DNA of 24,375 nt from JBBPYR01 sp038199755 (GTDB taxonomy: Bacteria; Chloroflexota; Ktedonobacteria; Ktedonobacterales; Ktedonobacteraceae). A program made the translations under genes and the position numbers. Positions 15,800 through 21,756 of the stretch are shown here, one piece after another (the first letter of the stretch is position 1; every line of letters starts with the position of its first letter). Location of the stretch: NCBI GenBank assembly GCA_038199755.1, contig JBBPYR010000274.1, positions 1-24,375 of the forward strand, written 5' to 3'. The notes beneath the pieces are model-generated. The model ran no database searches, was not told the DNA's origin, and worked only from the letters and a program-made list of their open reading frames with translations.

Positions 15800-16046
15800 G
15801 CGGCCCCGCGCTACACATCTCCATACAGCCTACGCCTTTGATGCGGCAATCATGGATGTTTCGCTGGTGCAGTTCGTGCTCCATGCCCTGTTTCACCTAG
15901 TCGCTGTGTTGCGATAAACATCACGCGGCAACACAGATATGGATAGTATGTACAAAGCTGCGGGCTTCGGCCTCCGCTTCGGCGGCAACTCTGGGCAGAT
16001 CGTCGGGAGTCAGGGATTGTATCACATGTATCACGATTTTACCCAT
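15795..16046 (-). pseudogene. HoxF-like N-terminal fragment with two nonsense codons
   Basis: One minus-strand frame starting at ATG 16046 reads TPDDLPRVAAEAEAEARSFV, HTIHICVAA, stop, CLSQHSD, stop, VKQGMEHELHQRN, RIKGVGCMEMCSAGPLV. This matches the N-terminal thioredoxin-like [2Fe-2S] domain of HoxF (typically H.CVAAGC.S..S..V...L...V.VKGVGC.GLC.AGPLV). The conserved Gly after VAA is TGA (15921-15923), and a second stop, TAG, is at 15897-15899; both are in frame. After GPLV the similarity ends and HoxU-like sequence begins in another frame. The FMN, NAD and [4Fe-4S] parts of HoxF are absent. Confidence 0.7.
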
Positions 16047-16312
16047 CCTTGACACAGGATACAGCTATGGCGCCCTTCTGGTTGGAGTGTGAAGGCGTGA
16101 TAGAAGGTTGCTACCCCGTAGACCTTGCTAAGTGGAACATGGAGTTCATTGGCAATAATGCGCAGTGCTTTAGTATCAAGATAGCCAAATGCATTTTGTA
16201 CGGTATGCAGCGTTTCAATAAGCGCATCTGCGGCAAAGCCATTTTTTCGCATGGTCGCAGTGACCATGCGCCATCTCTTCTCTTCTGCCGAGAGGGGAGG
16301 AGCCGATTGCAT
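16031..16312 (-). pseudogene. HoxE/NuoE-like subunit, truncated after the first cluster ligand
   Basis: The 93-codon frame reads like the helical N-terminus of HoxE/NuoE: RKNGFAADALIETLHTVQNAFGYLD, then LPLSKVYGVATFYHAF-type sequence (VPLSKVYGVATFYHAFTLQP), then GRHSCILCQG. In intact proteins the thioredoxin-like [2Fe-2S] domain follows, with TACYVKG and about 80 more residues. Here it ends WVKS-stop right after the first ligand cysteine (Cys87). The start is well preserved: AAAGGAG lies eight bases before ATG 16312. It would normally pass electrons with HoxF and HoxU from the hydrogenase to NAD(P). The short open frame could still be translated but lacks the cluster. Confidence 0.75.
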
Positions 16313-16356
16313 CTTGTCATCTCCTTTAGCGGATCTCAGTCTTTGAAAAGTATCAC

Positions 16357-16362
16357 TTTATA
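16357..16362 (-). promoter_or_regulatory. Possible -10 of the relic hox promoter
   Basis: TATAAA on the minus strand lies 45 bases before the hoxE-like ATG and 35 bases downstream of the tandem TTGTGAT boxes. No convincing -35 hexamer is seen. Confidence 0.3.
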
Positions 16363-16396
16363 GTATCATGCGTTTGTCACTACTGGGCGTTACAAT

Positions 16397-16414
16397 ATCA
16401 CAAATCAATCACAA
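16397..16414 (-). promoter_or_regulatory. Tandem TTGTGAT boxes with 11-bp spacing upstream of the hox remnant
   Basis: On the minus strand TTGTGAT-TGAT-TTGTGAT gives two identical heptamers whose starts are exactly 11 bases apart, oriented toward the hoxE-like gene. The heptamer and spacing match the pair at 13790/13801 before the histidine kinase, which is also oriented toward its gene. Confidence 0.55.
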
Positions 16415-16473
16415 AGTAGGAATAGCGTTCAAAAATGCATGCAATTCGATTTGTGCGGTAGAGTCAATGTTTG

Positions 16474-16482
16474 TGCTACAAT
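16474..16482 (+). promoter_or_regulatory. Extended -10 promoter for the Nudix-pyruvate kinase genes
   Basis: TGCTACAAT fits TGn plus a TACAAT -10. It lies 71 bases before the Nudix ATG. TTGTGC motifs at 16451 and 16471 (20 bases apart) repeat the spacing seen between box pairs upstream of the histidine kinase. Confidence 0.45.
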
Positions 16483-16552
16483 GGGCCAGCTAGCCATTTT
16501 ATAGCGATTTGACACCTATGGTGGAGTTTGCATTGTAAGGAGGAGCACTGGG

Positions 16553-16987
16553 ATGGTGCAGAGAACAGCAACGTCGGCGGGAGCTATCATTGTGCGCGAA
16601 TTCGCGGGTATACTCAAGATTGCACTGGCGCATCATGCACATGTAGCCAACTCCTGGGTGCTACCAAAAGGCCATGTTGAGGCCGGTGAGTCACTGGAGC
16701 AGGCGGCCTTGCGTGAAATTAGCGAAGAGGCGGGCTTGAACAATGTGCAACTGATGACGCATCTGGGCACCATTCTGCGCGAGTCTGTGAAAAGCAATGG
16801 TGATACAGAGCAGAAAACTATTCATCTTTACTTGGCATACGCTCTGGATGAGCGACAAGCAAGCAAGCCTACTGATTCGCGGTTTCTTGAGGCTGGCTGG
16901 TTTTCTCCCAAAGAGGCGATTGAACTACTTCCTAACGAAAGTGATAAGGCTTTTTTGCGAGACCATTTGGGACTATTGTTGGGCTGA
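16553..16987 (+). CDS. Nudix hydrolase
   Basis: A 144-residue enzyme expected to cleave a nucleoside diphosphate linked to another moiety, releasing a monophosphate. The Nudix box is complete: GHVEAGESLEQAALREISEEAGL (residues 43-65; written here as the GX5EX7REUXEEXGU pattern with its Glu metal ligands). The preceding WVLPKGH and the later AGWFSPKEAIELL are typical of small Nudix proteins related to diadenosine polyphosphate hydrolases. The substrate cannot be fixed. AAGGAGGAG ends seven bases before the ATG, an excellent ribosome-binding site. Pyruvate kinase follows after 45 bases on the same strand, probably in the same transcript. Confidence 0.93.
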   Translation: MVQRTATSAGAIIVREFAGILKIALAHHAHVANSWVLPKGHVEAGESLEQAALREISEEAGLNNVQLMTHLGTILRESVKSNGDTEQKTIHLYLAYALDERQASKPTDSRFLEAGWFSPKEAIELLPNESDKAFLRDHLGLLLG

Positions 16988-17032
16988 AACAATCATAGCT
17001 GAAATAATCATACATAAAGGAACATGTGCCAT

Positions 17033-18481
17033 ATGCGACGTACAAAGATTGTCTGCACCATCGGGCCAGCTACCAATAGCGAGGAGAAGCTTGAACAGTT
17101 GATGCACGCGGGAATGAATGTTGCGCGTCTCAACTTTTCGCATGGTACACATGAAGATCACGCCCTTGTTATCGAGCGGGTGCGCTCAGTTTCCGCACGC
17201 TTAGGCTGCTCTATTGCAATTTTGCAGGATTTGCAGGGGCCGAAGATTCGCACAGGCTTGTTACAAGATGGGAAGCCAGTTATGTTGGTGGCGGGAACAC
17301 ATGTGACCATTACCACACGCGCTATTCCTGGCACCCTTGCTGTTATTTCAACAACGTATCAACCCTTGCCGCAAGATGTCAAAATTGGGGATCGTATTCT
17401 ACTCGATGATGGTTTGCTGGAATTGCTGGTGCTGGGCAGCAATGGAACTGAAGTGCAGTGCGAGGTGGTGCATGGTGGGTTGCTCAAGGAACATAAAGGC
17501 ATCAATCTGCCGGGGGTTGCCGTCAGTGCGCCCGCGCTCACCGAGAAGGATCGCGAGGATTTACGCTTCGGCATTATGCATGGCGTGGACTATGTGGCAC
17601 TGAGCTTTGTGCGCAAACCGGCAGATGTGGTCGAAGCAAAACAGCTTATTCATCAGTTGCAAACGGAATTTTCACCAAAGCGGCATGTGGTGGTGCCCCT
17701 GATCGCGAAGCTGGAAAAACCAGAAGCAATCGCGAACCTTGAAGCTATTTTAGAGGTTGTGGATGGAGTGATGGTGGCCCGTGGCGACCTTGGCGTAGAA
17801 ATGGCACCGGAAAAGGTGCCGCTGATTCAGAAACGGGTTATTACACGTTGTAATGAGCTCGGCATTCCGGTAATTACGGCGACGCAGATGCTCGAGTCAA
17901 TGATAATCAATCCCCGCCCAACCCGTGCCGAGGCCAATGATGTCGCCAATTCCATTCTTGACGGGACGGATGCGGTCATGTTGAGTGGCGAAACTGCCTC
18001 TGGTGCCTATCCTATTGAGGCGACCCAAATCATGATGCGTATCGCGCTGGAGACAGAGGGCGGCAATCGGACCGCACGGCAGCCGCAGTGCAAACGGCTC
18101 ACGAAGGCGCACGCAGTGAGCCATGCCGCCCGTGCGCTGGCTGAAGAGGCGAGCGTGCAGGCGATTGTGGTCTTTACGCGCTCTGGCGCATCGGCTCACC
18201 TGATCTCAAAAGATCGCCCTCGCACTCCGATTCTGGCCTATACGCCATCGGAGCAGGTCTATCATCAACTGGCTCTGTGGTGGGGCGTGTGGCCGTATCA
18301 CGTGAGTTTGCAGGGCACAACAGAAGAGTTAATAGGCGTGGTGGAACGCCGTTTGCAGGAGGATAAGTTGGTGCAGCGCGGCGAACATGTGGTGATTATG
18401 GGTGGCCTACCAATTGCCAGCCATGCGCGCACAAACTTCGTTAAGTTGCATCGCGTGGATGCTGCGGACGATATCCACTAG
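17033..18481 (+). CDS. pyk: Pyruvate kinase
   Basis: Catalyses phosphoenolpyruvate plus ADP to pyruvate plus ATP, the last step of glycolysis; cytosolic, usually a tetramer. The product is 482 residues from ATG 17033. Motifs are the N-terminal RRTKIVCTIGPAT, GMNVARLNFSHG, DLQGPKIRTG, a B-domain with HKGINLPG, then LIAKLEKPEAI (active-site Lys), VMVARGDLGVEM (Mg-binding region) and ITATQMLESMI, followed by PTRAEANDVANSILDGTDAVMLSGETA in the family order. The C-terminal domain is present, and no extra PEP-utiliser domain is attached. An upstream ATG at 17024 is only two bases after AAAGGA and adds MCH, so 17033, 11 bases away and matching the usual N-terminus, is preferred. The gene follows the Nudix gene. 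Confidence 0.96.
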   Translation: MRRTKIVCTIGPATNSEEKLEQLMHAGMNVARLNFSHGTHEDHALVIERVRSVSARLGCSIAILQDLQGPKIRTGLLQDGKPVMLVAGTHVTITTRAIPGTLAVISTTYQPLPQDVKIGDRILLDDGLLELLVLGSNGTEVQCEVVHGGLLKEHKGINLPGVAVSAPALTEKDREDLRFGIMHGVDYVALSFVRKPADVVEAKQLIHQLQTEFSPKRHVVVPLIAKLEKPEAIANLEAILEVVDGVMVARGDLGVEMAPEKVPLIQKRVITRCNELGIPVITATQMLESMIINPRPTRAEANDVANSILDGTDAVMLSGETASGAYPIEATQIMMRIALETEGGNRTARQPQCKRLTKAHAVSHAARALAEEASVQAIVVFTRSGASAHLISKDRPRTPILAYTPSEQVYHQLALWWGVWPYHVSLQGTTEELIGVVERRLQEDKLVQRGEHVVIMGGLPIASHARTNFVKLHRVDAADDIH

Positions 18482-18485
18482 CGGG

Positions 18486-18525
18486 CAGGGCGCGATGAAT
18501 CTCGGTGGTGGACAGGGCGCGATGA
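18486..18525. repeat. Duplicated arm-like debris of the small element
   Basis: CAGGGCGCGATGA occurs twice, at 18486 and 18513, 27 bases apart, just after the pyruvate kinase stop. It resembles the inner part of the element's arm (GGGGCGCGATCAATCTGG), so these look like decayed pieces of further copies. Confidence 0.4.
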
Positions 18526-18586
18526 TGCATTTTGACAATTTAATCTGGTAATCGCGTGAGCAGCAGCGAAGCGCGCTGTAGGCTCT

Positions 18587-18743
18587 GTAGGGGCCAGATT
18601 GATCGCGCCCCGCTCAATTCATTGAGCGAGATTCGCGGGATCACAGGCGATAAATCGCCCTGGGGCGCGATCAATCTGGCCCCTACGGATGGGTTTCTCT
18701 GATGACCAGGTTAATTAGTAAATGTGCATAATCTCGCCCCTAC
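18587..18743. repeat. MITE-like structured repeat, copy B (best preserved)
   Basis: The 157-bp element begins GTAGGGGCCAGAT and ends ATCTCGCCCCTAC, imperfect terminal inverted repeats. Inside, 18587-18611 and 18662-18686 are perfectly complementary over 25 bases. Between them sit two more hairpins: GCTCAAT-TC-ATTGAGC and GGCGAT-AA-ATCGCC. The whole can fold into a cloverleaf-like junction. A 57-base tail follows the right arm and is conserved in copy A. There is no open frame of note. It is located between pyruvate kinase and the sulfurtransferase. Confidence 0.8.
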
Positions 18744-18793
18744 TTGCTTAATTCCGAGTTGAGGGGTAGAATATAAATCAGCAGAGAATTGTT

Positions 18794-18831
18794 ATAGCCT
18801 ATAGAGTAGGAAAACAAGACTTGTAGGCTAT
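18794..18831 (+). promoter_or_regulatory. Inverted repeat in the sulfurtransferase leader
   Basis: ATAGCCTA (18794-18801) and TAGGCTAT (18824-18831) are perfectly complementary with a 22-base loop, 42 bases before the start codon. It could be an operator or a leader stem; the sequence alone does not decide. Confidence 0.3.
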
Positions 18832-18873
18832 TGGTATTTATTGTGCAAACATATTTTAGGGAGGAAAACGTAT

Positions 18874-19755
18874 ATGTCTGGAACTGAAACAGCTGCGTCA
18901 AACATACATGCAACTATTGGGTATTCTAACCCGGATGTGCTGGTCGATACCGCATGGGTTGCAGCACACCTCAATGATCCCTCTATTCGTATCATCGAGG
19001 CAGATGAGGATGTGATGCTCTACGAGATCGGTCATATTCCAGGGGCGGTAAAGCTGGACTGGCATGTTGATGTGCAGGACAAGGTGAACCGCGATTTTAT
19101 CGATCAGCAGGGGTTTGAGCAGTTGATGAGCAAATGGGGTATCAGCAATGATACAACTATTGTGCTTTATGGCGATAAGAATAACTGGTATGCCTGCTAT
19201 ACATTCTGGCTGTTCAGCATCTACGGCCATAGCAAGATGAAGATCATGAACGGTGGCCGCACCAAGTGGGAGAGCGAGAAGGGCGAATTGACGAAAGAAG
19301 TTCCGCAATTCGAGCAAACGAACTATCGCGCACAGCCAGCAAACGAGACCATTCGCGCATTCCGCGATGAGGTGCTGGCGGGTCTCAAGGACCCCAATCG
19401 ACGGCTCATTGATGTGCGCTCCCCACAGGAGTATAGCGGTGAACTGCTGCACATGGTGAACTATCCACAGGAAGGCGCACAGCGAGGCGGCCACATTCCG
19501 GGTGCAAAAAGCATTCCCTGGGCGACTGCCGCCAATACTGATGGCACCTTCAAATCTGCCGAAGACCTGCGTCAGATTTACCTGGGCAAGGACATCACCC
19601 CTGACAAGGATGTGATTTCGTATTGCCGCATCGGTGAGCGTTCCGCGCACACCTGGTTTGTGTTGACCTATCTGTTAGGCTTTCCGCGTGTCCGCAACTA
19701 TGATGGCTCCTGGACGGAATGGGGCAATGTTGTACGCGCACCTATTGAGAAATAA
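18874..19755 (+). CDS. Thiosulfate sulfurtransferase (tandem rhodanese)
   Basis: Two-domain rhodanese of 293 residues that moves sulfane sulfur from thiosulfate or a similar donor to an acceptor thiol. The N-terminal domain (about 15-150) is structural, with YEIGHIPGAVKLDW and YGDKNNWYACYTFWL, and lacks a catalytic cysteine at the loop position. The C-terminal domain has LIDVRSPQEYSGE, RGGHIPGAKSIPW and the active loop YCRIGERSAHTWFVL with Cys251. The CRIGER-type loop favours thiosulfate over 3-mercaptopyruvate. ATG 18874 is preceded by AGGGAGGA; an upstream frame extension to 18841 has no such site. The SufU scaffold gene follows 122 bases later, beyond a long hairpin, suggesting a role in supplying or handling sulfur for Fe-S assembly (inference). 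Confidence 0.92.
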   Translation: MSGTETAASNIHATIGYSNPDVLVDTAWVAAHLNDPSIRIIEADEDVMLYEIGHIPGAVKLDWHVDVQDKVNRDFIDQQGFEQLMSKWGISNDTTIVLYGDKNNWYACYTFWLFSIYGHSKMKIMNGGRTKWESEKGELTKEVPQFEQTNYRAQPANETIRAFRDEVLAGLKDPNRRLIDVRSPQEYSGELLHMVNYPQEGAQRGGHIPGAKSIPWATAANTDGTFKSAEDLRQIYLGKDITPDKDVISYCRIGERSAHTWFVLTYLLGFPRVRNYDGSWTEWGNVVRAPIEK

Positions 19756-19767
19756 TCAGCAACATTA

Positions 19768-19844
19768 CGGTAGGATGGTGGCGGATAAAATAGGGATAGA
19801 ATCTTATGGGTTCTATCCCCATCTTATCCGCCACCATCCTACCG
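19768..19844. repeat. Long near-perfect hairpin between sulfurtransferase and sufU
   Basis: The outer arms 19768-19788 and 19824-19844 are perfectly complementary over 21 bases. After a small asymmetric interruption an inner stem GGGATAGAA/TTCTATCCC (19793-19801 and 19811-19819) continues to a 9-base loop. No T-run follows the right arm, so it is not a textbook intrinsic terminator. It may be a small repeat element or a transcript-processing structure. It begins 12 bases after the upstream stop codon and ends 33 bases before the sufU ATG. Confidence 0.8.
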
Positions 19845-19877
19845 AATATACACTGCAACTTATATGAGGAGTACTCA

Positions 19878-20306
19878 ATGAACCGCCAAGAAGCTATTGA
19901 ATTTTTGATGGATCACTATGAAAACCCACGCAACTATGGCCCATTAGAAGACGCTCAGATCAATTTGAAGGGCGGTAATCCTGGTTGCGCCGATGTTATT
20001 GAGATGCATGTTCGCTTTGGTGCCGATGGCAAGGTAGAGGAGGTGAATTGGGAAGGCGAAGGATGCACCATTAGCCGAGCCGCCGCCTCCTATGTCACCG
20101 AAATTACGCAGGGGAAAACCGCCGCGGAGATCGAAGAGATGTCCTTCGAAGACTTAGTGAATGAGCTTGGTCGTGAACTCGTGATGACGCGCCCAACCTG
20201 CGCGACGTTAGCTCTAGGCACGCTGAAAAAGGGTGTGCATGAATATGATATGAAGCAGAGAAGCGAACGACCTGCGTATAATACCACACCGCAAGATGAG
20301 GCGTAG
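19878..20306 (+). CDS. sufU: SufU/IscU-type Fe-S cluster assembly scaffold
   Basis: A 142-residue scaffold or sulfur-acceptor protein for iron-sulfur cluster biogenesis in the cytosol. The three conserved cysteines and the aspartate are visible: Cys37 and Asp39 in KGGNPGCADVIEM, Cys63 in GEGCTISRAAASYV, and Cys108 in RPTCATLALGTLKKG. The N-terminal HYENPRNYGPLED is typical. AGGAG lies six bases before ATG 19878; the frame is open further upstream through the hairpin, but that extension is not coding. The spacing between the second and third cysteines is long, as in SufU rather than IscU. No cysteine desulfurase or sufBCD genes are in the window, and the only neighbour with sulfur chemistry is the rhodanese upstream. 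Confidence 0.9.
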   Translation: MNRQEAIEFLMDHYENPRNYGPLEDAQINLKGGNPGCADVIEMHVRFGADGKVEEVNWEGEGCTISRAAASYVTEITQGKTAAEIEEMSFEDLVNELGRELVMTRPTCATLALGTLKKGVHEYDMKQRSERPAYNTTPQDEA

Positions 20307-20334
20307 GCACCTGTCTCTGCATTTTACCTATCAC

Positions 20335-20985
20335 TTATAAACTGTACGAAACGCGCCATGTTGCAAGAACGGACAATGCTTGTTGGAGTAGCTGCTGATG
20401 TTCAGGCGCGTTGAGCCAGCGACTCACGCCTGAAGGATGAGGCAGCGGCAGAAAGAGCATGGTATCTTTTGCAAAGGATGTGCCGATGACATTCTCCAGG
20501 CGTACCTTCCCCATAAATGCCTCTATTGCCATCGTCCCCACCAGCAAGACAACCTTGGGCTGCACGAGCTGCAATTCTTCTATAAGAAATGGCCTGCACA
20601 GGGCTATTTCTGGTGGCGAGGGTCGCCGATCACCGTTGCCACGGGGATTTTTGCCGGGGTCACAGCGGGTGAGCGAGCTAAGATAGGTGTGCTCGTGAAG
20701 ATAGCCTGTCGGGAAACCGGCCTGCTCCAGCCACTTCTGTAAAATGTGTCCTGCCGGTCCGCTAAACGGTCGATCTTTGGTGATGGAACGGTGTCCTGGT
20801 GCCTGACCAATGACGAAAAGGCGGTCACTCGCTTGCCCACTCACGATGGGATGTGCTAGCGGAATATATCCTTGCTCCTGACAGCGTCGGCAGGAGAGGA
20901 TATGGTGCTGTAAAACGGTGAGTGCCTGAGCTTTTCTGGTGAAGCTCGCTGTCTCACCATCATTTTTAGGTATGCGATTCGTCAT
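20335..20985 (-). CDS. Uracil-DNA glycosylase family 4/5-like protein
   Basis: Base-excision repair glycosylase removing uracil from DNA, with a predicted [4Fe-4S] cluster. Cluster ligands appear as CRRC near the N-terminus, then TRCDPGKNPRG and IALCRPFLIEEL. Motif 1 is FVIGQAPGHRSITKDRPFSGPAG and motif 2 is LPLPHPSGVSRWLN. PKVVLLVGTMAIEAFMG is also typical. In family 4 enzymes motif 1 usually reads GEAPG; here Gln replaces the Glu, so the exact subfamily is uncertain. The start is ATG 20985 (216 residues) or GTG 21000 (221 residues); neither has a clear ribosome-binding site. Either overlaps the 3' end of the flavin reductase gene (20 or 35 bases), which suggests translational coupling. The gene is convergent with sufU. 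Confidence 0.85.
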   Translation of the reverse strand: MTNRIPKNDGETASFTRKAQALTVLQHHILSCRRCQEQGYIPLAHPIVSGQASDRLFVIGQAPGHRSITKDRPFSGPAGHILQKWLEQAGFPTGYLHEHTYLSSLTRCDPGKNPRGNGDRRPSPPEIALCRPFLIEELQLVQPKVVLLVGTMAIEAFMGKVRLENVIGTSFAKDTMLFLPLPHPSGVSRWLNAPEHQQLLQQALSVLATWRVSYSL

Positions 20986-21601
20986 GCGCTGTTGCTGCAC
21001 TGGTCGCTGTAGTTACGGTAGTGGTAATGCTAGGTTTGCGGTACTCTTCCGTGAGATGGCGGTACTGTCCTTGATAGTAGGCGAGCGGCTCCTTTTCACT
21101 TTCCAGATAGGAACTGATATGAGCCCCTATTTGTTGTTGGTGGTCGAGATCATGTGCGAGTAATACTTGCTCAGAGCTGCCTAATGCCTCAACCTGAGCC
21201 AGAAAGATACTATGATCTCCACCGGGATATTCCGCGATGATACGTGCATCAATGAAGGCGAGCGCACCATCCAAAATTGGTGAGCCTGTGACGGCGGTAT
21301 GATAATCTGCGCTACAGAAACGCTCGTAGCGCTCTGCCGATGGTGTGGCGAAGCAGCGCGATAGGCCTTCCTGGTCATTGGTTAGAATGTTTACCGCGAA
21401 TGCGCCACTTTCGCGTATATGTGGGAGAGTCGCGCTAGTCAGGTCTACACAGACCAGTATCAGAGGGGGATCAAGTGAGACGGAGCAGAAGGCATTAACC
21501 GTCAGTCCTGTGAGTAATCCCTTATTGTTTGCTGTAACGACTGTAACGCCTGTGGCGAAGCGGCCCATAATCTGTCGAAAAAAATCTTTGTCTATTGCCA
21601 T
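20966..21601 (-). CDS. Flavin reductase-like (HpaC/RutF type) FMN-binding protein
   Basis: FMN-binding split-barrel protein of 211 residues that probably reduces free flavin with NAD(P)H for a monooxygenase partner. Motifs are MAIDKDFFRQIMGRFATGVT, VVTANNKGLLTGLTVNAFCS, SLDPPLILVCVDLTSATLP and GAFAVNILTNDQEGLSRCFA, then GDHSIFLAQVEALG and EPLAYYQGQYRHL near the C-terminus. ATG 21601 is chosen because the conserved domain begins there and TGAGGA lies upstream; the frame extends to 21757 but the extra residues do not look like a protein. No monooxygenase is adjacent. The tail beyond the fold is Thr/Ala-rich and overlaps the uracil-DNA glycosylase start. Confidence 0.9.
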   Translation of the reverse strand: MAIDKDFFRQIMGRFATGVTVVTANNKGLLTGLTVNAFCSVSLDPPLILVCVDLTSATLPHIRESGAFAVNILTNDQEGLSRCFATPSAERYERFCSADYHTAVTGSPILDGALAFIDARIIAEYPGGDHSIFLAQVEALGSSEQVLLAHDLDHQQQIGAHISSYLESEKEPLAYYQGQYRHLTEEYRKPSITTTVTTATSAATAHDESHT

Positions 21602-21676
21602 GAAATTGTGTATCCTCAATATGCAGAATGAAAGATAGCTGTGGCTCCTTGCTGAATACCGTAGTTTTCTCTCTTG

Positions 21677-21713
21677 TGGTCCGCCCGTAATATTACACGC
21701 ACTGAGCGGACCA
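21677..21713. promoter_or_regulatory. Inverted repeat with central palindrome in the divergent promoter region
   Basis: TGGTCCGC (21677-21684) and GCGGACCA (21706-21713) are perfectly complementary and enclose a perfect 10-bp palindrome GTAATATTAC (21687-21696). It lies between the flavin reductase and the permease genes and could be an operator for either. No specific regulator is recognised. Confidence 0.35.
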
Positions 21714-21756
21714 AATACGTGCCCTTTTAGTATCATCTCCTGTGCCGATGTTGTCA

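Noticed and set aside
18898..19650. 250-codon open frame antisense to the sulfurtransferase
   Set aside because: Complementary to a gene with clear rhodanese motifs; no independent evidence for translation.
19806..19877. N-terminal extension of the sufU frame
   Set aside because: It runs through the right half of the long hairpin; ATG 19878 has a clear AGGAG and the normal family start.
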